64,000 nt of DNA from Zygosaccharomyces rouxii. Taxonomy: Eukaryota; Ascomycota; Saccharomycetes; Saccharomycetales; Saccharomycetaceae. Position 1 is the first letter of the stretch. Every line of letters begins with the position of its first letter. A program made the translations under genes and the position numbers. This document shows positions 18,002-29,163 of the stretch, piece by piece. The notes beneath the pieces were generated by a model that was not told the DNA's origin, ran no database searches, and saw only the letters and a list, made by a program, of their open reading frames with translations. The stretch lies in contig NC_012995.1 in assembly GCF_000026365.1 (NCBI RefSeq), forward strand, positions 188,501-252,500. The letters run 5' to 3'.

Positions 18002-20311
18002 ATGAACCTTGCCAGATCTGCTGGTGCGTTACGTACTGGGGTTTATCTTACCCCACGAATCCTTGGTGCAAGCTGTAAATCTATCAATTTGACTCATGGA
18101 GTTAGATTATTTCATGCTAATAAGATTTGTAGGGATAGTTATGAAGAAGAGAAAGCTACATTGGATGAAATTCATAAGCTGATGAAACCTCAAGATTTCC
18201 AGGTTGCTGATAAGATTCGTAACATTGGTATTTCTGCTCACATCGATTCTGGTAAGACGACATTTACCGAACGTGTTTTGTACTATACCGGTAGAATTAA
18301 GGCAATTCATGAAGTCAGAGGCCGTGATAATGTTGGTGCCAAAATGGATCACATGGATTTGGAAAGAGAGAAGGGTATTACCATTCAATCTGCTGCCACG
18401 TTTTGTTCTTGGGATAAAGATAATAAGAATTACCATTTCAATTTGATCGATACTCCTGGCCACATTGATTTCACCATTGAGGTAGAACGTGCATTGAGAG
18501 TCTTAGACGGTGCCGTTCTTGTTGTTTGTGCTGTTTCTGGTGTTCAATCTCAGACTGTTACTGTGGATCGTCAAATGAGAAGGTATAACATTCCAAGAAT
18601 TACATTTATCAATAAGATGGATAGAATGGGTGCTAATCCATTTAGAGCTGTTGACCAAATTCATTCTAAGCTGAAGATTCCTGCTGCAGTTTTACAGGTT
18701 CCTATCGGTTTGGAATCTGATTTGGAAGGTGTTGTTGATATCATCAATAGAGTGGCTCTTTACAACAAGGGTGAGCATGGTGAAGAATTAGTACCGGGTC
18801 CAGTTCCTGAAAATTTGAAGGATGTAGTGGAGGAAAGAAGACAAATTTTGGTAGAAACTTTAGCAGATGTGGATGATGAAATGGCAGAATTGTTCTTGGA
18901 AGAACAAGAACCTAACGTGGATCAAATTAAGGCTGCCATTCGTAGAGCTACCATTGCCAGAAAGTTCTCACCTGTTTTAATGGGATCTGCATTGGCTAAC
19001 ACTGGTATACAACCAGTTTTAGATGCTGTTGTGGATTATTTGCCAAACCCATCTCAAGTCTTGAACACTGCATTGGATGTTGCTAACAACGAAGCTAAAG
19101 TTAACTTAGTTCCCTCTGTGACAAAACCATTTTTGGGTCTAGCATTCAAATTGGAAGAAGGTCAATATGGTCAATTGACTTACATTCGTGTCTATCAAGG
19201 TCGTTTGAGAAAAGGAACTTATATCACTAACGTTAAGAGCGGTAAAAAGATTAAGGTTTCGAGATTAGTTAGAATGCATTCTAATGATATGGAGGATGTG
19301 GATGAAGTTGGTTCTGGTGAAATTTGTGCGACTTTTGGTATCGATTGTGCATCTGGTGACACCTTCTGTGATGGTAGTGTTCAATACTCCATGTCATCTA
19401 TGTATGTTCCAGATGCTGTGGTTTCTCTGTCAGTGACTCCAAATTCTAAGGATGCTGGTAATTTCTCCAAGGCCTTAAACCGTTTCCAAAAGGAAGATCC
19501 CACTTTTAGAGTTAAATTTGATCCAGAATCTAAACAGACTATTGTCTCCGGTATGGGTGAATTGCATTTAGAAATTTACGTGGAAAGAATGAGACGTGAA
19601 TACAACGTGGAATGTACTACTGGTAAGCCTCAAGTTAGTTACAGAGAATCTGTTACTATTCCAGCTGAATTCGATTACACTCATAAGAAACAATCTGGTG
19701 GTGCTGGTCAATACGGTAGAGTTATTGGTACTCTTGCTCCAGCTCCTGAGGGTAATAGCAATAGCAACAGTTTCGAAACAGCTATTGTTGGTGGTCGTAT
19801 TCCAGATAAGTACTTAGCCGCCTGTGGTAAAGGTTTTGATGAAGCTTGTGAAAAGGGACCGCTGATTGGCCACAGAGTTCTTGGTGTTGACATGTTAATT
19901 AACGATGGTGCTATTCACGCTGTGGATTCTAACGAACTTTCTTTCAAGACTGCTACTATGGCTGCGTTCCGTGATTCCTTCCTAAAGGCACAACCAGTCA
20001 TCTTAGAACCAATCATGGTTGTAACCGTTACTTCTCCAAATGAATTCCAAGGTAACGTCATTGGTACTTTGAACAAATTACAAGCAATGATTCAAGATAC
20101 TGAAAATGGTCAAGATGAATTTACCATGAAAGCAGAATGTCCTTTGAGTAACATGTTCGGTTATGCCACTTCATTGAGAGCTTCTACACAAGGTAAAGGT
20201 GAGTTCACCTTAGAGTTTAGTCACTATGCTCCAACTGCACCAAATGTACAAAGAGATTTGATTGCAGAATTCCAAAAGAGACAACAACAACAGCAACAAC
20301 AAAAGAAATGA
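18002..20311 (+). CDS. MEF1: Mitochondrial elongation factor G1 (Mef1)
   Basis: The 769-residue translational GTPase has a mitochondrial presequence (about 1-45). The G1 motif AHIDSGKTT starts at residue 79, G3 is [20 protein letters not shown], and G4 is NKMD at 204-207. The domain II-V blocks of EF-G follow, including [20 protein letters not shown] and the domain [11 protein letters not shown] motif. It moves tRNA and mRNA through the mitochondrial ribosome. A short C-terminal glutamine run encoded by CAA/CAG repeats (about residues 761-767) is an add-on absent from the core fold. Position corresponds to YLR069C. FYV7 is convergent about 115 bp downstream. Confidence 0.97.
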   Translation: MNLARSAGALRTGVYLTPRILGASCKSINLTHGVRLFHANKICRDSYEEEKATLDEIHKLMKPQDFQVADKIRNIGISAHIDSGKTTFTERVLYYTGRIKAIHEVRGRDNVGAKMDHMDLEREKGITIQSAATFCSWDKDNKNYHFNLIDTPGHIDFTIEVERALRVLDGAVLVVCAVSGVQSQTVTVDRQMRRYNIPRITFINKMDRMGANPFRAVDQIHSKLKIPAAVLQVPIGLESDLEGVVDIINRVALYNKGEHGEELVPGPVPENLKDVVEERRQILVETLADVDDEMAELFLEEQEPNVDQIKAAIRRATIARKFSPVLMGSALANTGIQPVLDAVVDYLPNPSQVLNTALDVANNEAKVNLVPSVTKPFLGLAFKLEEGQYGQLTYIRVYQGRLRKGTYITNVKSGKKIKVSRLVRMHSNDMEDVDEVGSGEICATFGIDCASGDTFCDGSVQYSMSSMYVPDAVVSLSVTPNSKDAGNFSKALNRFQKEDPTFRVKFDPESKQTIVSGMGELHLEIYVERMRREYNVECTTGKPQVSYRESVTIPAEFDYTHKKQSGGAGQYGRVIGTLAPAPEGNSNSNSFETAIVGGRIPDKYLAACGKGFDEACEKGPLIGHRVLGVDMLINDGAIHAVDSNELSFKTATMAAFRDSFLKAQPVILEPIMVVTVTSPNEFQGNVIGTLNKLQAMIQDTENGQDEFTMKAECPLSNMFGYATSLRASTQGKGEFTLEFSHYAPTAPNVQRDLIAEFQKRQQQQQQQKK

Positions 20312-20426
20312 AGCTCTGTTACATTTTTTTGAAAACAATTTATTCCCATTGAAAAAATTCCATGTAAATATTATACAAATTATTTGATTCCACTGTAAAT
20401 GATGTTGTTATGTAATAATCTTCTTG

Positions 20427-20882
20427 TTACTCTGTGTATAAGGAATTATTTTTAATCTTATCCAACATATCGTCAATTTTTGGTCCCATTTTTGGCTGAC
20501 CAGTCTTGGTCTTTTGGGTCATTTTAACCTTCCTCTTTTCACGCTCTTGTGCTTTTTGCTCGATGATCTTTATCCTCTCTTCCTCTTTCCTTTTGGCCTC
20601 TTGAGCATGTTCAGCTTGTAGCCTTTTTCGTTGTTTCTTTATCTCCTTCTTCTCATCTAATTTCCTCTTACCTTGTAATGCACGCTCTTCTTTTAAATGC
20701 TTAATATCATCCTTGGAAACTGGCGTTGGTTTCTTGTCAGGAACTTCATAACCTTCACTCTTCAAAGCTTTCAGATACTCTTTCCTCAATCTTGCCTTTT
20801 TGGTCAGATTTCTTTGGATCTCCTTTACTTTATATTCCTTGGTAAACTTATCCCTATTTCTAATTTGCTTAGACGTTGGCAT
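20427..20882 (-). CDS. FYV7: Fyv7, rRNA-processing protein
   Basis: The 151-residue protein is extremely Lys/Arg/Glu-rich and mostly a charged coiled coil (about 65-130). The N-terminus (KQIRNRDKFTKEYKVKEIQ, LTKKARLRKEYLKALKSEGY) matches the Fyv7/TAP26 family. Yeast Fyv7 is a nucleolar factor for 35S pre-rRNA processing and 18S rRNA production. Its promoter has a PAC element. Position matches YLR068W, next to MEF1. Confidence 0.9.
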   Translation of the reverse strand: MPTSKQIRNRDKFTKEYKVKEIQRNLTKKARLRKEYLKALKSEGYEVPDKKPTPVSKDDIKHLKEERALQGKRKLDEKKEIKKQRKRLQAEHAQEAKRKEEERIKIIEQKAQEREKRKVKMTQKTKTGQPKMGPKIDDMLDKIKNNSLYTE

Positions 20883-21301
20883 AATGATTATGGGGATGGA
20901 TAGCTGGGTATCTAGAGGTTTTTTTTTTAGTGCTCTCTTGATTTTAAGTAAGATTAAAGTAAAATAGCTTTAAATTTTTCATGTCCGCGATGAGCTAAGG
21001 GTTAGTCAAGAGATGAGCTCTGACGAACAAATGAAGTTCCGAAAATTCCTATAGAAAGCGGTAGGAATCTTCGGTCTCTTTAGAAATTTAGCTTAAATTG
21101 CAAATAACTTACTATACACTTTGGTGCATCTCTGGGACCAAAAAATTCTTATGCCAGGTTTTAGTGATGAATAATTGTATGAACCACTTTAATCACATTG
21201 TCTGTAAAACTTGTACGTATGACCCATGATTAGAATCACGATAATGGAAACTCTTGTATATATCACATCCACATAAACATTTTTTATATCACCTAGATGG
21301 T
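20883..21301. promoter_or_regulatory. FYV7 promoter with PAC element; BBC1 3' flank
   Basis: A perfect PAC motif, GCGATGAGCT, is at 20987-20996, about 105 bp upstream of FYV7, next to an AAATTTTTC run (20972-20980) that resembles an RRPE. Both are hallmarks of ribosome-biogenesis genes and support the FYV7 call. The rest (about 21010-21301) is 3' flank of BBC1 with no supported gene. Confidence 0.65.
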
Positions 21302-23331
21302 TTACCAACCCACATAGTCTCTGCCAACGAATCTGAAAACCTTTAACCTTCCCGCTTTCATACGATGTATTTTGTAACTAGAAGTGACCACCTTACCTGA
21401 ATGTTCTTCAATGACTTGGAATTTACCTTTGGGAAATTCGTATCCAGCAATAATAGCAACATGTGGAGTTTCTGTACCAACTGAAATAATTTCTCTTGAA
21501 CCAGATTTCATCAATACGTCAAACTTAGCCTTCCTCATGACAAGAACATCACCAGGTCTTATTTGGGCAACATCTTGAGTATGAACAGCTTCACCAGCAT
21601 TATGGGCAAAAATTGAAGCGCCGAAAGTTCTTCCCTCAATTGGGTGAATAACTTCGTTTTCCAAATGTGACAAAATTGCAGGAATAAGTCCATTGGTATG
21701 ACTACCAACTAAAGAGCCTGCTCTGTGTAAGGCGTAGCTACCGTATCTTTGAGCGTATTCTTCCAGAAGCTGAGGTTGATTTTTCAAAGGAATATGTTCT
21801 TGGCTGGCTTGTACTGTGGCATGAGGGTTCGACGTATCAAAATTCACAGAAAAGTGTAGCTGAGAATAATCTTCAAATAAGAAATAGAAGTCTCTAACCA
21901 TGTAGGATTCATGCAATTTCTTCTTGATGAGATGATCATCCACTTCCATTAAACAATTAACTTTTTGACCGAATGCATGTGAAGGAAACTTCTTTTCCAA
22001 CCACCAGCTGTCCTCTGAGCTGAATCTAATAGTTTTGCCTTCCGCAGAGCCAGAACCATCCTTTGTAGAAAAAGTAGCTGTTCTCGACATTGTATTTAGC
22101 TTCTCAGATGGACTTTGGCCAGCAACTGGTGGATGTGGTCCAGGAGCTGATGGTGATCCAGGGATAGGTGGTATGGACCTTGGTACAGAGGGCACGCCTC
22201 TGGTATGTGAGGTAGCAGAGCCGGAATCGCCGGAATAAACCGAAGAAGGTCTCCCGCCGTGACCAGGAGGGGAAGTAGGAATAGGAGGAACACCTGAAGG
22301 GGTATTGGAGGAAGCTTCTCTAGTGTCACCGCCAGAAAGCGCAGCTGGAACAGGAGGAGCAGGAGTATATGGAAAATCAGGCACGCCAGTCATCGAAATA
22401 GCCCCTCTCGGATGATCGAAATCTTCCGGTGAAGATGGGGCATCGCCACGTGAATGGAACATAGTAGATGTAGGGCGTGCTGCACCTGGTCCAGAGTCCC
22501 GCAAGGAAGAACCACGAGATGGGCGGTGTGGGACAGAGACACCTGTCCGTGAAGAAGTAGGGGAACTATTTGGATCCAATGAGTTAGGAATTGGAGGTAT
22601 CTGTGGTTCTGGTGGTGAACCCCAAGATTGTGGCTCGCTGAAATCATAATCGTTAGAATGCGAAAAGTTGTCCAAACTTGAGACTGGTGGTTTGGGAGCT
22701 TGTGACAAATGGTCATCAACGGGGGTCCTTAGTTCATCATCAGGATGGTATCTTTCAGGTGAAATAGGTGGAACTGGTGGGGCTGATGGGACTGATGGGG
22801 CTGATGGCTCAACTGTAGCAGGCGGCTCCTTTTGTTCAGATTTATTATCTAAGGGCGCCATATCAGGTTCTACAAAAGCGGATTGACGATTTGAAGAATG
22901 TGAAACAGCAGGTTTAGATCCTGAATCCAATGGTAAATTTCTTTCTTGACTGTAAAAACTTTCTTGCTCGGCATTATTGATGACCCCACGATCATCCATT
23001 TCATCTGTGTTCTTCACCGGTTCTCTAGTCTCGAATTCCTCAATTTCTTCTTCAACTTCGTCTTCAGCATTATTATCGTGTTCTGCAGGTGGATTATTCA
23101 AGAAGGACACTGCATTGGGATCAGCGAAAGGCATAATAGGGACGACTTTAGGAGGAGCTCTTTCCTTTTCTTGTGAATCGAAACTCTTAGTGGTCGATTT
23201 CCTCTTCTTGGGTTCACCAGAGGGAGGCACAGCGGTTGGCATACCAAAGGGGTTGAAACCAACGGGAACACCACCATATCTACCAGCATCGGCCATTCTT
23301 GCGATTTTTTGAGTTAAAGCAGCACGACGAG

Positions 23332-23362
<31 letters not shown>

Positions 23363-24391
23363 CCCTTCTTCAGCTTCTTTATCACCATCTGGTTCTCTAC
23401 TTTCTATGAATCCCATGGATTCTCTGGCTGACTCTTGAGGACGCTCTTCTGGTTGTTCTTTTTTCAAGCCTTGCGACTCATATCCATATCTCTCCGGTGA
23501 TACTGGTACTGGAGGTGGTTCTTCAAAATCTTTGGTCCCTGGCTTTTCATCCAACTTCAGACCTTCGACACCTTCATTCAAATCATTCAAGGCATCATCA
23601 TTTTTAGAACCAGCACGCAAAGGGTCATGTTGGGGTTGTTGTGGTTTTTCAAGGTCTAGGGGTGCGTTATCACCTTCGCTTGTTATAGATTCTCTCTTCT
23701 TAGATTTTTTGGCTTTCTTCTCTTGTTCTCTTCGTAACTGCTGTTGCTGCTGTTCTTGTAATTTTGCAATTCTATCTTTCAGGCTCATCTTTGGCAAATC
23801 TTCTTTAGGGGATTCTGTAAAATCGCCGCGGTTGACAGGTTCAGGTATATCTACTTTAGCAGGTTGTTCCCTCTGTTTCTTTTCACTATGGGCAAACGCT
23901 GTAGGAGGTGTATAATGGTGAGATGGATCTGCTACGACAGTCTTCTTTACAGATGCATCCTTTGAATCACCAAAAAACGTTGAGTTCCTTGGTAGTGGTG
24001 CTGGTTCAGATGTACCTTGATCAAACATAGAAACTTTGTTCTTCATCTTGGACACACTAGGATCGTTTGGATCCTCCCAATTGTTCTGTTCTACACCTCT
24101 ATCACTCCCATGAGAAAGTGCTACTGAAGCAGTTGAATTAGCAGGCTCTGCTGTGGGCTCTGCTGCCTTAGGTTTGTCAGAAGGTTTCTCATGAACGGCG
24201 ACGAAACCCTTGGGGAAAATACCTTCAAGTAATTGGCCTCGTTCACCAACATACTCGCCAAAATACCATTGGTCGTCTTCAATATTGGTGACCGTAACTA
24301 TTTGATCCTTATCGAAATTGAGATCATCCTCAAAATCTGATTTATATGGATAGAGTGCAATGACTTGGAATGGCGTTGATGGCTCATTCAT
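21302..24391 (-). CDS. BBC1: Bbc1/Mti1, SH3 protein that restrains type I myosin at actin patches
   Basis: The 1029-residue protein has an N-terminal SH3 domain (about 6-70) with [24 protein letters not shown] and GIFPKGFV. Residues 70-770 are disordered, with charged coiled-coil stretches ([16 protein letters not shown]), a Glu run, the conserved [16 protein letters not shown] segment and many PPxP motifs. The conserved C-terminal domain (about 790-1029) ends in [18 protein letters not shown], nearly the yeast Bbc1 C-terminus. Bbc1 binds Las17 and the Myo3/Myo5 SH3 domains and limits Arp2/3-driven actin assembly in endocytosis. In S. cerevisiae it is YJL020C on chromosome X; here it lies between FYV7 and PET309, which are adjacent in that species. 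Confidence 0.93.
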
Positions 24392-24962
24392 CCCAAGTGA
24401 ATGGTTAGATTCAATTCGATTTATTTACTTATTTGTGTGTTGTTGTGTTGTTTTAACGTTAAGTTCTGCTCCTATTTTTTTAAATAAAGGCTGAGATATT
24501 CTAAACATCCCCTACAAATTAAAGAATTGATAAAAGGATGCTACATGGACCGCCTTAGAAGCCAGTTGGGTTGGATAAACAAACTTTACAGCCTATATTT
24601 ACCCATTCGACTTTTTTCCAGCGGCTAACTAGCCTTTATTATTGAGAAAATAAAAAATATCATATTTGACCCGGAAAAGCTCTAATAAGGGTAAACTGGC
24701 CTCACCGAAAACTATAAAGAGACTTTCAGGCTCCCTATCTTTAATATAATATGTCTTATTAATGAGGTTTGTGTTAGGCGGTTAGAAGTGTTGTTTTTAT
24801 GGTCGGGTAATAAGGGCCGTTAAACCATCGAAAGTGAAAAAAAATTCATCATTACACAATATATATGGATGAAGGACTATTAAATATTGAAATAAATCAG
24901 ATAATAGTCGATCCATAGGTATTGGCGGCTAGTTACTGGGAATTAGCTGCGACAGGAAAGTC
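24392..24962. promoter_or_regulatory. Divergent BBC1/PET309 intergenic region with Reb1 site
   Basis: This 571-bp AT-rich gap has one clear motif, a Reb1 site (CGGGTAA forward, TTACCCG reverse) at 24804-24810, about 150 bp before PET309. Thymine-rich and adenine-rich tracts flank the BBC1 start. No ORF or RNA gene is supported. If BBC1 was inserted here, a breakpoint may lie in this gap or at 20883-21301. Confidence 0.45.
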
Positions 24963-27779
24963 ATGCTGAAGTATGCAGCTCCATTGGTTAAGCATTACAA
25001 GAAGGTTGTTTGGAATCCTGAAGTACCGAATCGAATCAAGAATATACTAAAGGATGAGAAACCATTAAAAAGTCGAGAAAATGCTGCATTGATGAATTAT
25101 TATATTAATATGCATAATGGGAGATTACATCCATCTGAAAGAGGTTATCTCTTAAGGTATCTTTATCAGAAGAAAGCCTATGGCAGTGTAGTAACCGTAG
25201 GAAGTAGACTACTGTATGGCAATAACAATGATGGAATTAAAAGCGTAATACGAGATGATGTTTCTATGAATGAATTAAAAAGATATTTGAATTCATTGGT
25301 AAGATTGCATAAGACTTCACAGTTGGACTCATGTATGGGGAGAATTATTGCACAATTTGCCATAACCAGAAGATCTTTTGTAGTGGATATCATTAATTCA
25401 ATATTCGTTACCACTTATCAAACTTTTGGCGAGGACTCTATGGAGCCTTTAATCAAATGGGTTAAGTGGATGAAAATGCTTAATGGACATTGTGAGTTTA
25501 CGGATTACATGCAATACAAATACATTATGAGTTCATTGTTATTTTATCTTCGAGGTAGAAGAGGTAATGATCATGATAATAAAAGCTTTTTTGAAAATGT
25601 TTTAGGTGATATTAAGAGGATACAAGGTGCAGCAGCGGCATCACAGTTTGCCACTACACTCATGTGTCTTTTAGCATACAGTAGGCGGTTTCATTCTGTG
25701 GAGAATATTTGGCATTATAAAATTAATCAGAACTTTAGTATTGTAAGCGCAGACCTTACCAATATCATGAAAGTATTTTGTCATTTTAAGAGCTTCGAAT
25801 CTATCCCATCATTATACCAAGAACATCCCGATGCTCATGATGATGTTCGTCAATTCGATTACTTGTTAATAGCCCATTCCGAATTACAAGATTGGAAATC
25901 ATTACAAGATCAGTTTAATGCACTTTTCAACGTGGGTGATTTGCCCAATTTACGACATTACGGTATCGTTATGTATTCATTGGCCACCATAGGTGAATTG
26001 GAAAATGTGGAAAGGCTATATGCACAACTACTAAGAAGAAAGCTGCTACCCAATTTTGCAGTACTACAGTCCTTACTGTTGGTACACTATAAATGCGCAG
26101 ATTTAAACGGTTGTTTCGCCCAATTCGATCTATTTGACAAATATTCCATTCCACCATCGTCTTCCACCTATACCATCATGTTGAAAGCATATAGAAATTT
26201 GAATGATATCGATGGTGCATTAAGATTACTCAAGAAAATGACTGAATCGGCTTACCACGTTATCACTGAAAGGCATTTTTCCATCTTAATTCACATGTGT
26301 TCAAAGATTACAAACACTATGATTGCAGAGGAACTTTTCCAATTAATGGTAGACCATTACAATATAACACCAACGGGGTTATCGGTAGCAGCTCTCATGG
26401 ACGTCTACATCGCTAGTGGTGTCCCTCAGGAATCACTCTCGTTGTTTAAAAAGTATGCACAATTAAAACCAGTCGATGAAGGTTTAATATCCATTTACAA
26501 TAGAGCCATTACGGCAAGAATTGAAATGGGTGAGAAAATAGAGTGTGAAAAGCTGTTCGATATGATTACCCAATTAAAACTAAACACCGATTCTGAATTC
26601 TATCGAGTTATGATTAGATATTTGGCCACTCTAGAAAAGGATTATGAGACCGCAGAAAATATATTAGATCAATTGATTGAGCATCCAAATTTACAAGCAG
26701 ATGCATCTCACTTTGAAACGATGATGGAGGCATACGATTCAATTTCATATAGAGACGGCGTATTGAAACTTTTTGCCAAGATGACCAAAAATGAGGTACC
26801 ATTGAACTCTAAAATTTTGCATCATTTGATAAAGTCAACTTTCAAAATACAAATTCGTAACCAAGAGAATTTGAGCCAACCCATTGAACTATTGGATCGA
26901 ATCATGAAGAATGTCTCTGAAAGAAATTTACAGATGACTTTCCAGTTTTTACACCCTTCAGTATTAGGTTTGCCCATGAGATGTGTTGCCAAGTATCATG
27001 GTGCACAGGAAGCATTGCAACTTTTAAATCGGTATAGTGAGTTATTCTATGGAACAACCGACTCTTCAACCTTACAAAATCGATTCGTTATTCTTCGGTC
27101 GCTCTTAGTGCTGACGGGTGAAATACAACAATGGGAAGATTTTGAAGGATATTATCAGAAATATGTGGCTAGAATTGAGAAATTTCAAAATACACCTTCA
27201 GCTACCCAGCCAAACAAGAGGATGAAATCATTGATGGTTGGATTATTTGCATACAAAGTAAAACATCTATTATGGAAAGGTGCTATACATGAAATTCCAC
27301 AATGGATGCAAAAATTTGAAAAAATGGGGTTATGGTTGGATAACGATTCTTGGAATGAGGCGGTAATGACTATGTTCAAAGATTCAAGGACCATTGAATT
27401 TGCCCTGAAAGTCGTTAACGAAAAATTAATCCATGGGTACAATCTAATTCACAAATATCGATTACTTCGTCATAATTCTAAACAATTGACTTCCGCTGAT
27501 AAACTACCATGGTTATTACAACATAAAAAGTTGTATCCTGAAAGTTTCCGTCACAAATTGTATCTAAAATCGGATGTCGCTACCAGCGTGATGGAATCGA
27601 TGGATCAGTACTTAAATTGTTGTCAAGATTTAAATGAGGAGGTAACTCGATTAGCTAAATTATACCCATATTTCATGAAAAATTATTTGATGCATCCTAG
27701 AAACGTGAATGGTTGGGATGAGATGGAGAAAAGACATTCGGGAGTTTTTCAACAATTGAGATTAACCAAAAAATTGTAA
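24963..27779 (+). CDS. PET309: Pet309, PPR-type COX1 mRNA translation activator
   Basis: The 938-residue protein is a helical-repeat protein with degenerate PPR motifs, for example PSSSTYTIMLKAYRNLNDID followed by GALRLLKKM near residues 398-427, and similar 35-residue units up to about 620. The N-terminus is basic and suits mitochondrial import. S. cerevisiae Pet309 (965 aa, YLR067C) is an inner-membrane protein that stabilises COX1 mRNA and activates its translation. The adjacent SPC3 and nearby FYV7/MEF1 support the identity. The protein is highly divergent across yeasts, as usual for Pet309, so the name rests strongly on position and length. Confidence 0.85.
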   Translation: MLKYAAPLVKHYKKVVWNPEVPNRIKNILKDEKPLKSRENAALMNYYINMHNGRLHPSERGYLLRYLYQKKAYGSVVTVGSRLLYGNNNDGIKSVIRDDVSMNELKRYLNSLVRLHKTSQLDSCMGRIIAQFAITRRSFVVDIINSIFVTTYQTFGEDSMEPLIKWVKWMKMLNGHCEFTDYMQYKYIMSSLLFYLRGRRGNDHDNKSFFENVLGDIKRIQGAAAASQFATTLMCLLAYSRRFHSVENIWHYKINQNFSIVSADLTNIMKVFCHFKSFESIPSLYQEHPDAHDDVRQFDYLLIAHSELQDWKSLQDQFNALFNVGDLPNLRHYGIVMYSLATIGELENVERLYAQLLRRKLLPNFAVLQSLLLVHYKCADLNGCFAQFDLFDKYSIPPSSSTYTIMLKAYRNLNDIDGALRLLKKMTESAYHVITERHFSILIHMCSKITNTMIAEELFQLMVDHYNITPTGLSVAALMDVYIASGVPQESLSLFKKYAQLKPVDEGLISIYNRAITARIEMGEKIECEKLFDMITQLKLNTDSEFYRVMIRYLATLEKDYETAENILDQLIEHPNLQADASHFETMMEAYDSISYRDGVLKLFAKMTKNEVPLNSKILHHLIKSTFKIQIRNQENLSQPIELLDRIMKNVSERNLQMTFQFLHPSVLGLPMRCVAKYHGAQEALQLLNRYSELFYGTTDSSTLQNRFVILRSLLVLTGEIQQWEDFEGYYQKYVARIEKFQNTPSATQPNKRMKSLMVGLFAYKVKHLLWKGAIHEIPQWMQKFEKMGLWLDNDSWNEAVMTMFKDSRTIEFALKVVNEKLIHGYNLIHKYRLLRHNSKQLTSADKLPWLLQHKKLYPESFRHKLYLKSDVATSVMESMDQYLNCCQDLNEEVTRLAKLYPYFMKNYLMHPRNVNGWDEMEKRHSGVFQQLRLTKKL

Positions 27780-27817
27780 CAGTACATGTATATATGAAGT
27801 AGAAAAAAAGTAAGATT

Positions 27818-28378
27818 CTATTTGTTGTCATCATCAGCGGCTGCTGATTGTACCAATACGTCTTTTGACCCAATTGTTTCGCCATAAATTAATGGCCCCA
27901 CATAAGGTTGAATATTCCACTTCAGTTTGAATTCTAGTTCTTTACCGCTCAATTTATCTTGAGCATCCCAAATGTTATATTTCGATTTAGCACCGTTAAC
28001 CTTCAAGTGAGCTTCATCCTTCGATGTAATAATCTTATCCCAAAACACAACTTCGTTATGAGTATTTTTACCATCGTATTCTGCTGTTAAGTACGCAAAT
28101 ACTTGCTTTGTATTCCAAGTGAAAAGTGGTGTCAAATCGGTTTCTAAATCAAAGGTAATCTTTGCATTCTCCTTTGGCTTACCATTGACTGAGCCGTAAT
28201 ACCTACTGGTACGAAAGCTTAAAGATGGTTTAATGGATTCAATTGTAGATGGTACCAAATCTGCATCTTGTGATTGCAATTGAAACCAAGAAGTAATTGC
28301 GATGAAAACGCTAATGAAAAGACCGTAGGTAATGGCTTGATTACCCAATGTTTGAAACCTTTGTGATAGTGAAAACAT
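27818..28378 (-). CDS. SPC3: Signal peptidase complex subunit Spc3
   Basis: The 186-residue protein (yeast: 184) starts MFSLSQRFQTLGNQAITYG. One membrane anchor (about 14-31) is followed by a luminal domain with the family blocks FDLETDLTPLFTWNTKQVF, YLTAEY and VVFWDKII, ending near IQPYVGPLIYGE. Spc3 is essential for the catalytic activity of the ER signal peptidase with Sec11. It is convergent with PET309 with only 38 bp between stop codons, matching YLR066W-YLR067C. Confidence 0.95.
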   Translation of the reverse strand: MFSLSQRFQTLGNQAITYGLFISVFIAITSWFQLQSQDADLVPSTIESIKPSLSFRTSRYYGSVNGKPKENAKITFDLETDLTPLFTWNTKQVFAYLTAEYDGKNTHNEVVFWDKIITSKDEAHLKVNGAKSKYNIWDAQDKLSGKELEFKLKWNIQPYVGPLIYGETIGSKDVLVQSAAADDDNK

Positions 28379-29163
28379 CTAATGGGACCTTAACGCATAT
28401 ATGCATATACTATTGGGTTACTAGTGGTGTTGGACCGACTCTATAATAAGGTAGAGAGATTTAGCACGGAATATAATCAGGTGACTAAATGCCTTTAGAC
28501 GGCACACGTGATTATCACGTTGCTATCCGAAATGTTGATGTCCGTCTTACCACCGCGCCTAAAATCACAATACGTCCTTCTAGAAACATTGGAAGGCATT
28601 CTAGAAACATTAAATAGCATTCTAGAAGCTTTACTCGAGGGTTCTTCCATTTACTTATGTTTGCACAACAATGAGAATTCACATTCCGATGCTCGAAGGT
28701 ACAATACAAACCCACTTTATAACCGAGGAATGCGAAAACCTAAAATGTTACCAAGAATTAGAAACAAGTTCAAGGAGTGATTACGCTTATAGCAGTGGCC
28801 GTGTCTCCTAAGAGTACCAAACATCCACGATTTTTGTAAGATGTCTTGAGTTCTTTATCTTAAGTTGAAGTTGTAGTTGAAGAGCGATGCAAATCTATGA
28901 TGGTCAACCCTTTGACCAAAAACTAGATTTGCCAAGCTTATCTCTGACGAAATTCAACAACCTTCAAATAACATATAGTATCGGGATGAAAATTCCTGAT
29001 AATCACGCGTGACTTGACACAACGACAGGTCTGAGAATTTTGGGACACGGCGTCACAAATTCAATTGCAAAATAATTAAGAAAAAAAAAAAAAAAAAAAA
29101 CAAAAAACAATTTGAGAACAGTGCCCTCCCATTATTCGCATTACCCTATCCCCCACCCAAGCA
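28379..29163. promoter_or_regulatory. Divergent SPC3/YFL040W-like intergenic region
   Basis: This 785-bp gap contains a CACGTG site at 28505-28510 inside an imperfect palindrome (CACGTGATTATCACGT), a phased HSE-like repeat (listed separately) and an A20 run at 29081-29100 about 64 bp before the transporter ATG. The A-tract probably acts as a nucleosome-excluding promoter element. A 90-codon open frame at 28508-28780 spans the repeats but shows no recognisable protein features. Confidence 0.5.
28578..28640. repeat. Three 21-bp tandem repeats carrying TTCTAGAA (HSE-like)
   Basis: The palindrome TTCTAGAA occurs at 28578-28585, 28599-28606 and 28620-28627, exactly 21 bp apart. The first two units also share the following ACATT, and each of the first two ends in GCA. 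TTCnnGAA is a pair of inverted heat-shock-element half-sites, and 21 bp is two helical turns, so all three would face the same side of DNA. The block lies 200-250 bp upstream of SPC3 and about 540-585 bp upstream of the transporter gene. Hsf1 binding is an inference. Confidence 0.6.

Noticed and set aside
28508..28780. 90-codon open frame between SPC3 and the MFS gene
   Set aside because: It starts inside an E-box palindrome and crosses the 21-bp HSE-like repeats; there is no recognisable domain and synteny predicts no gene.
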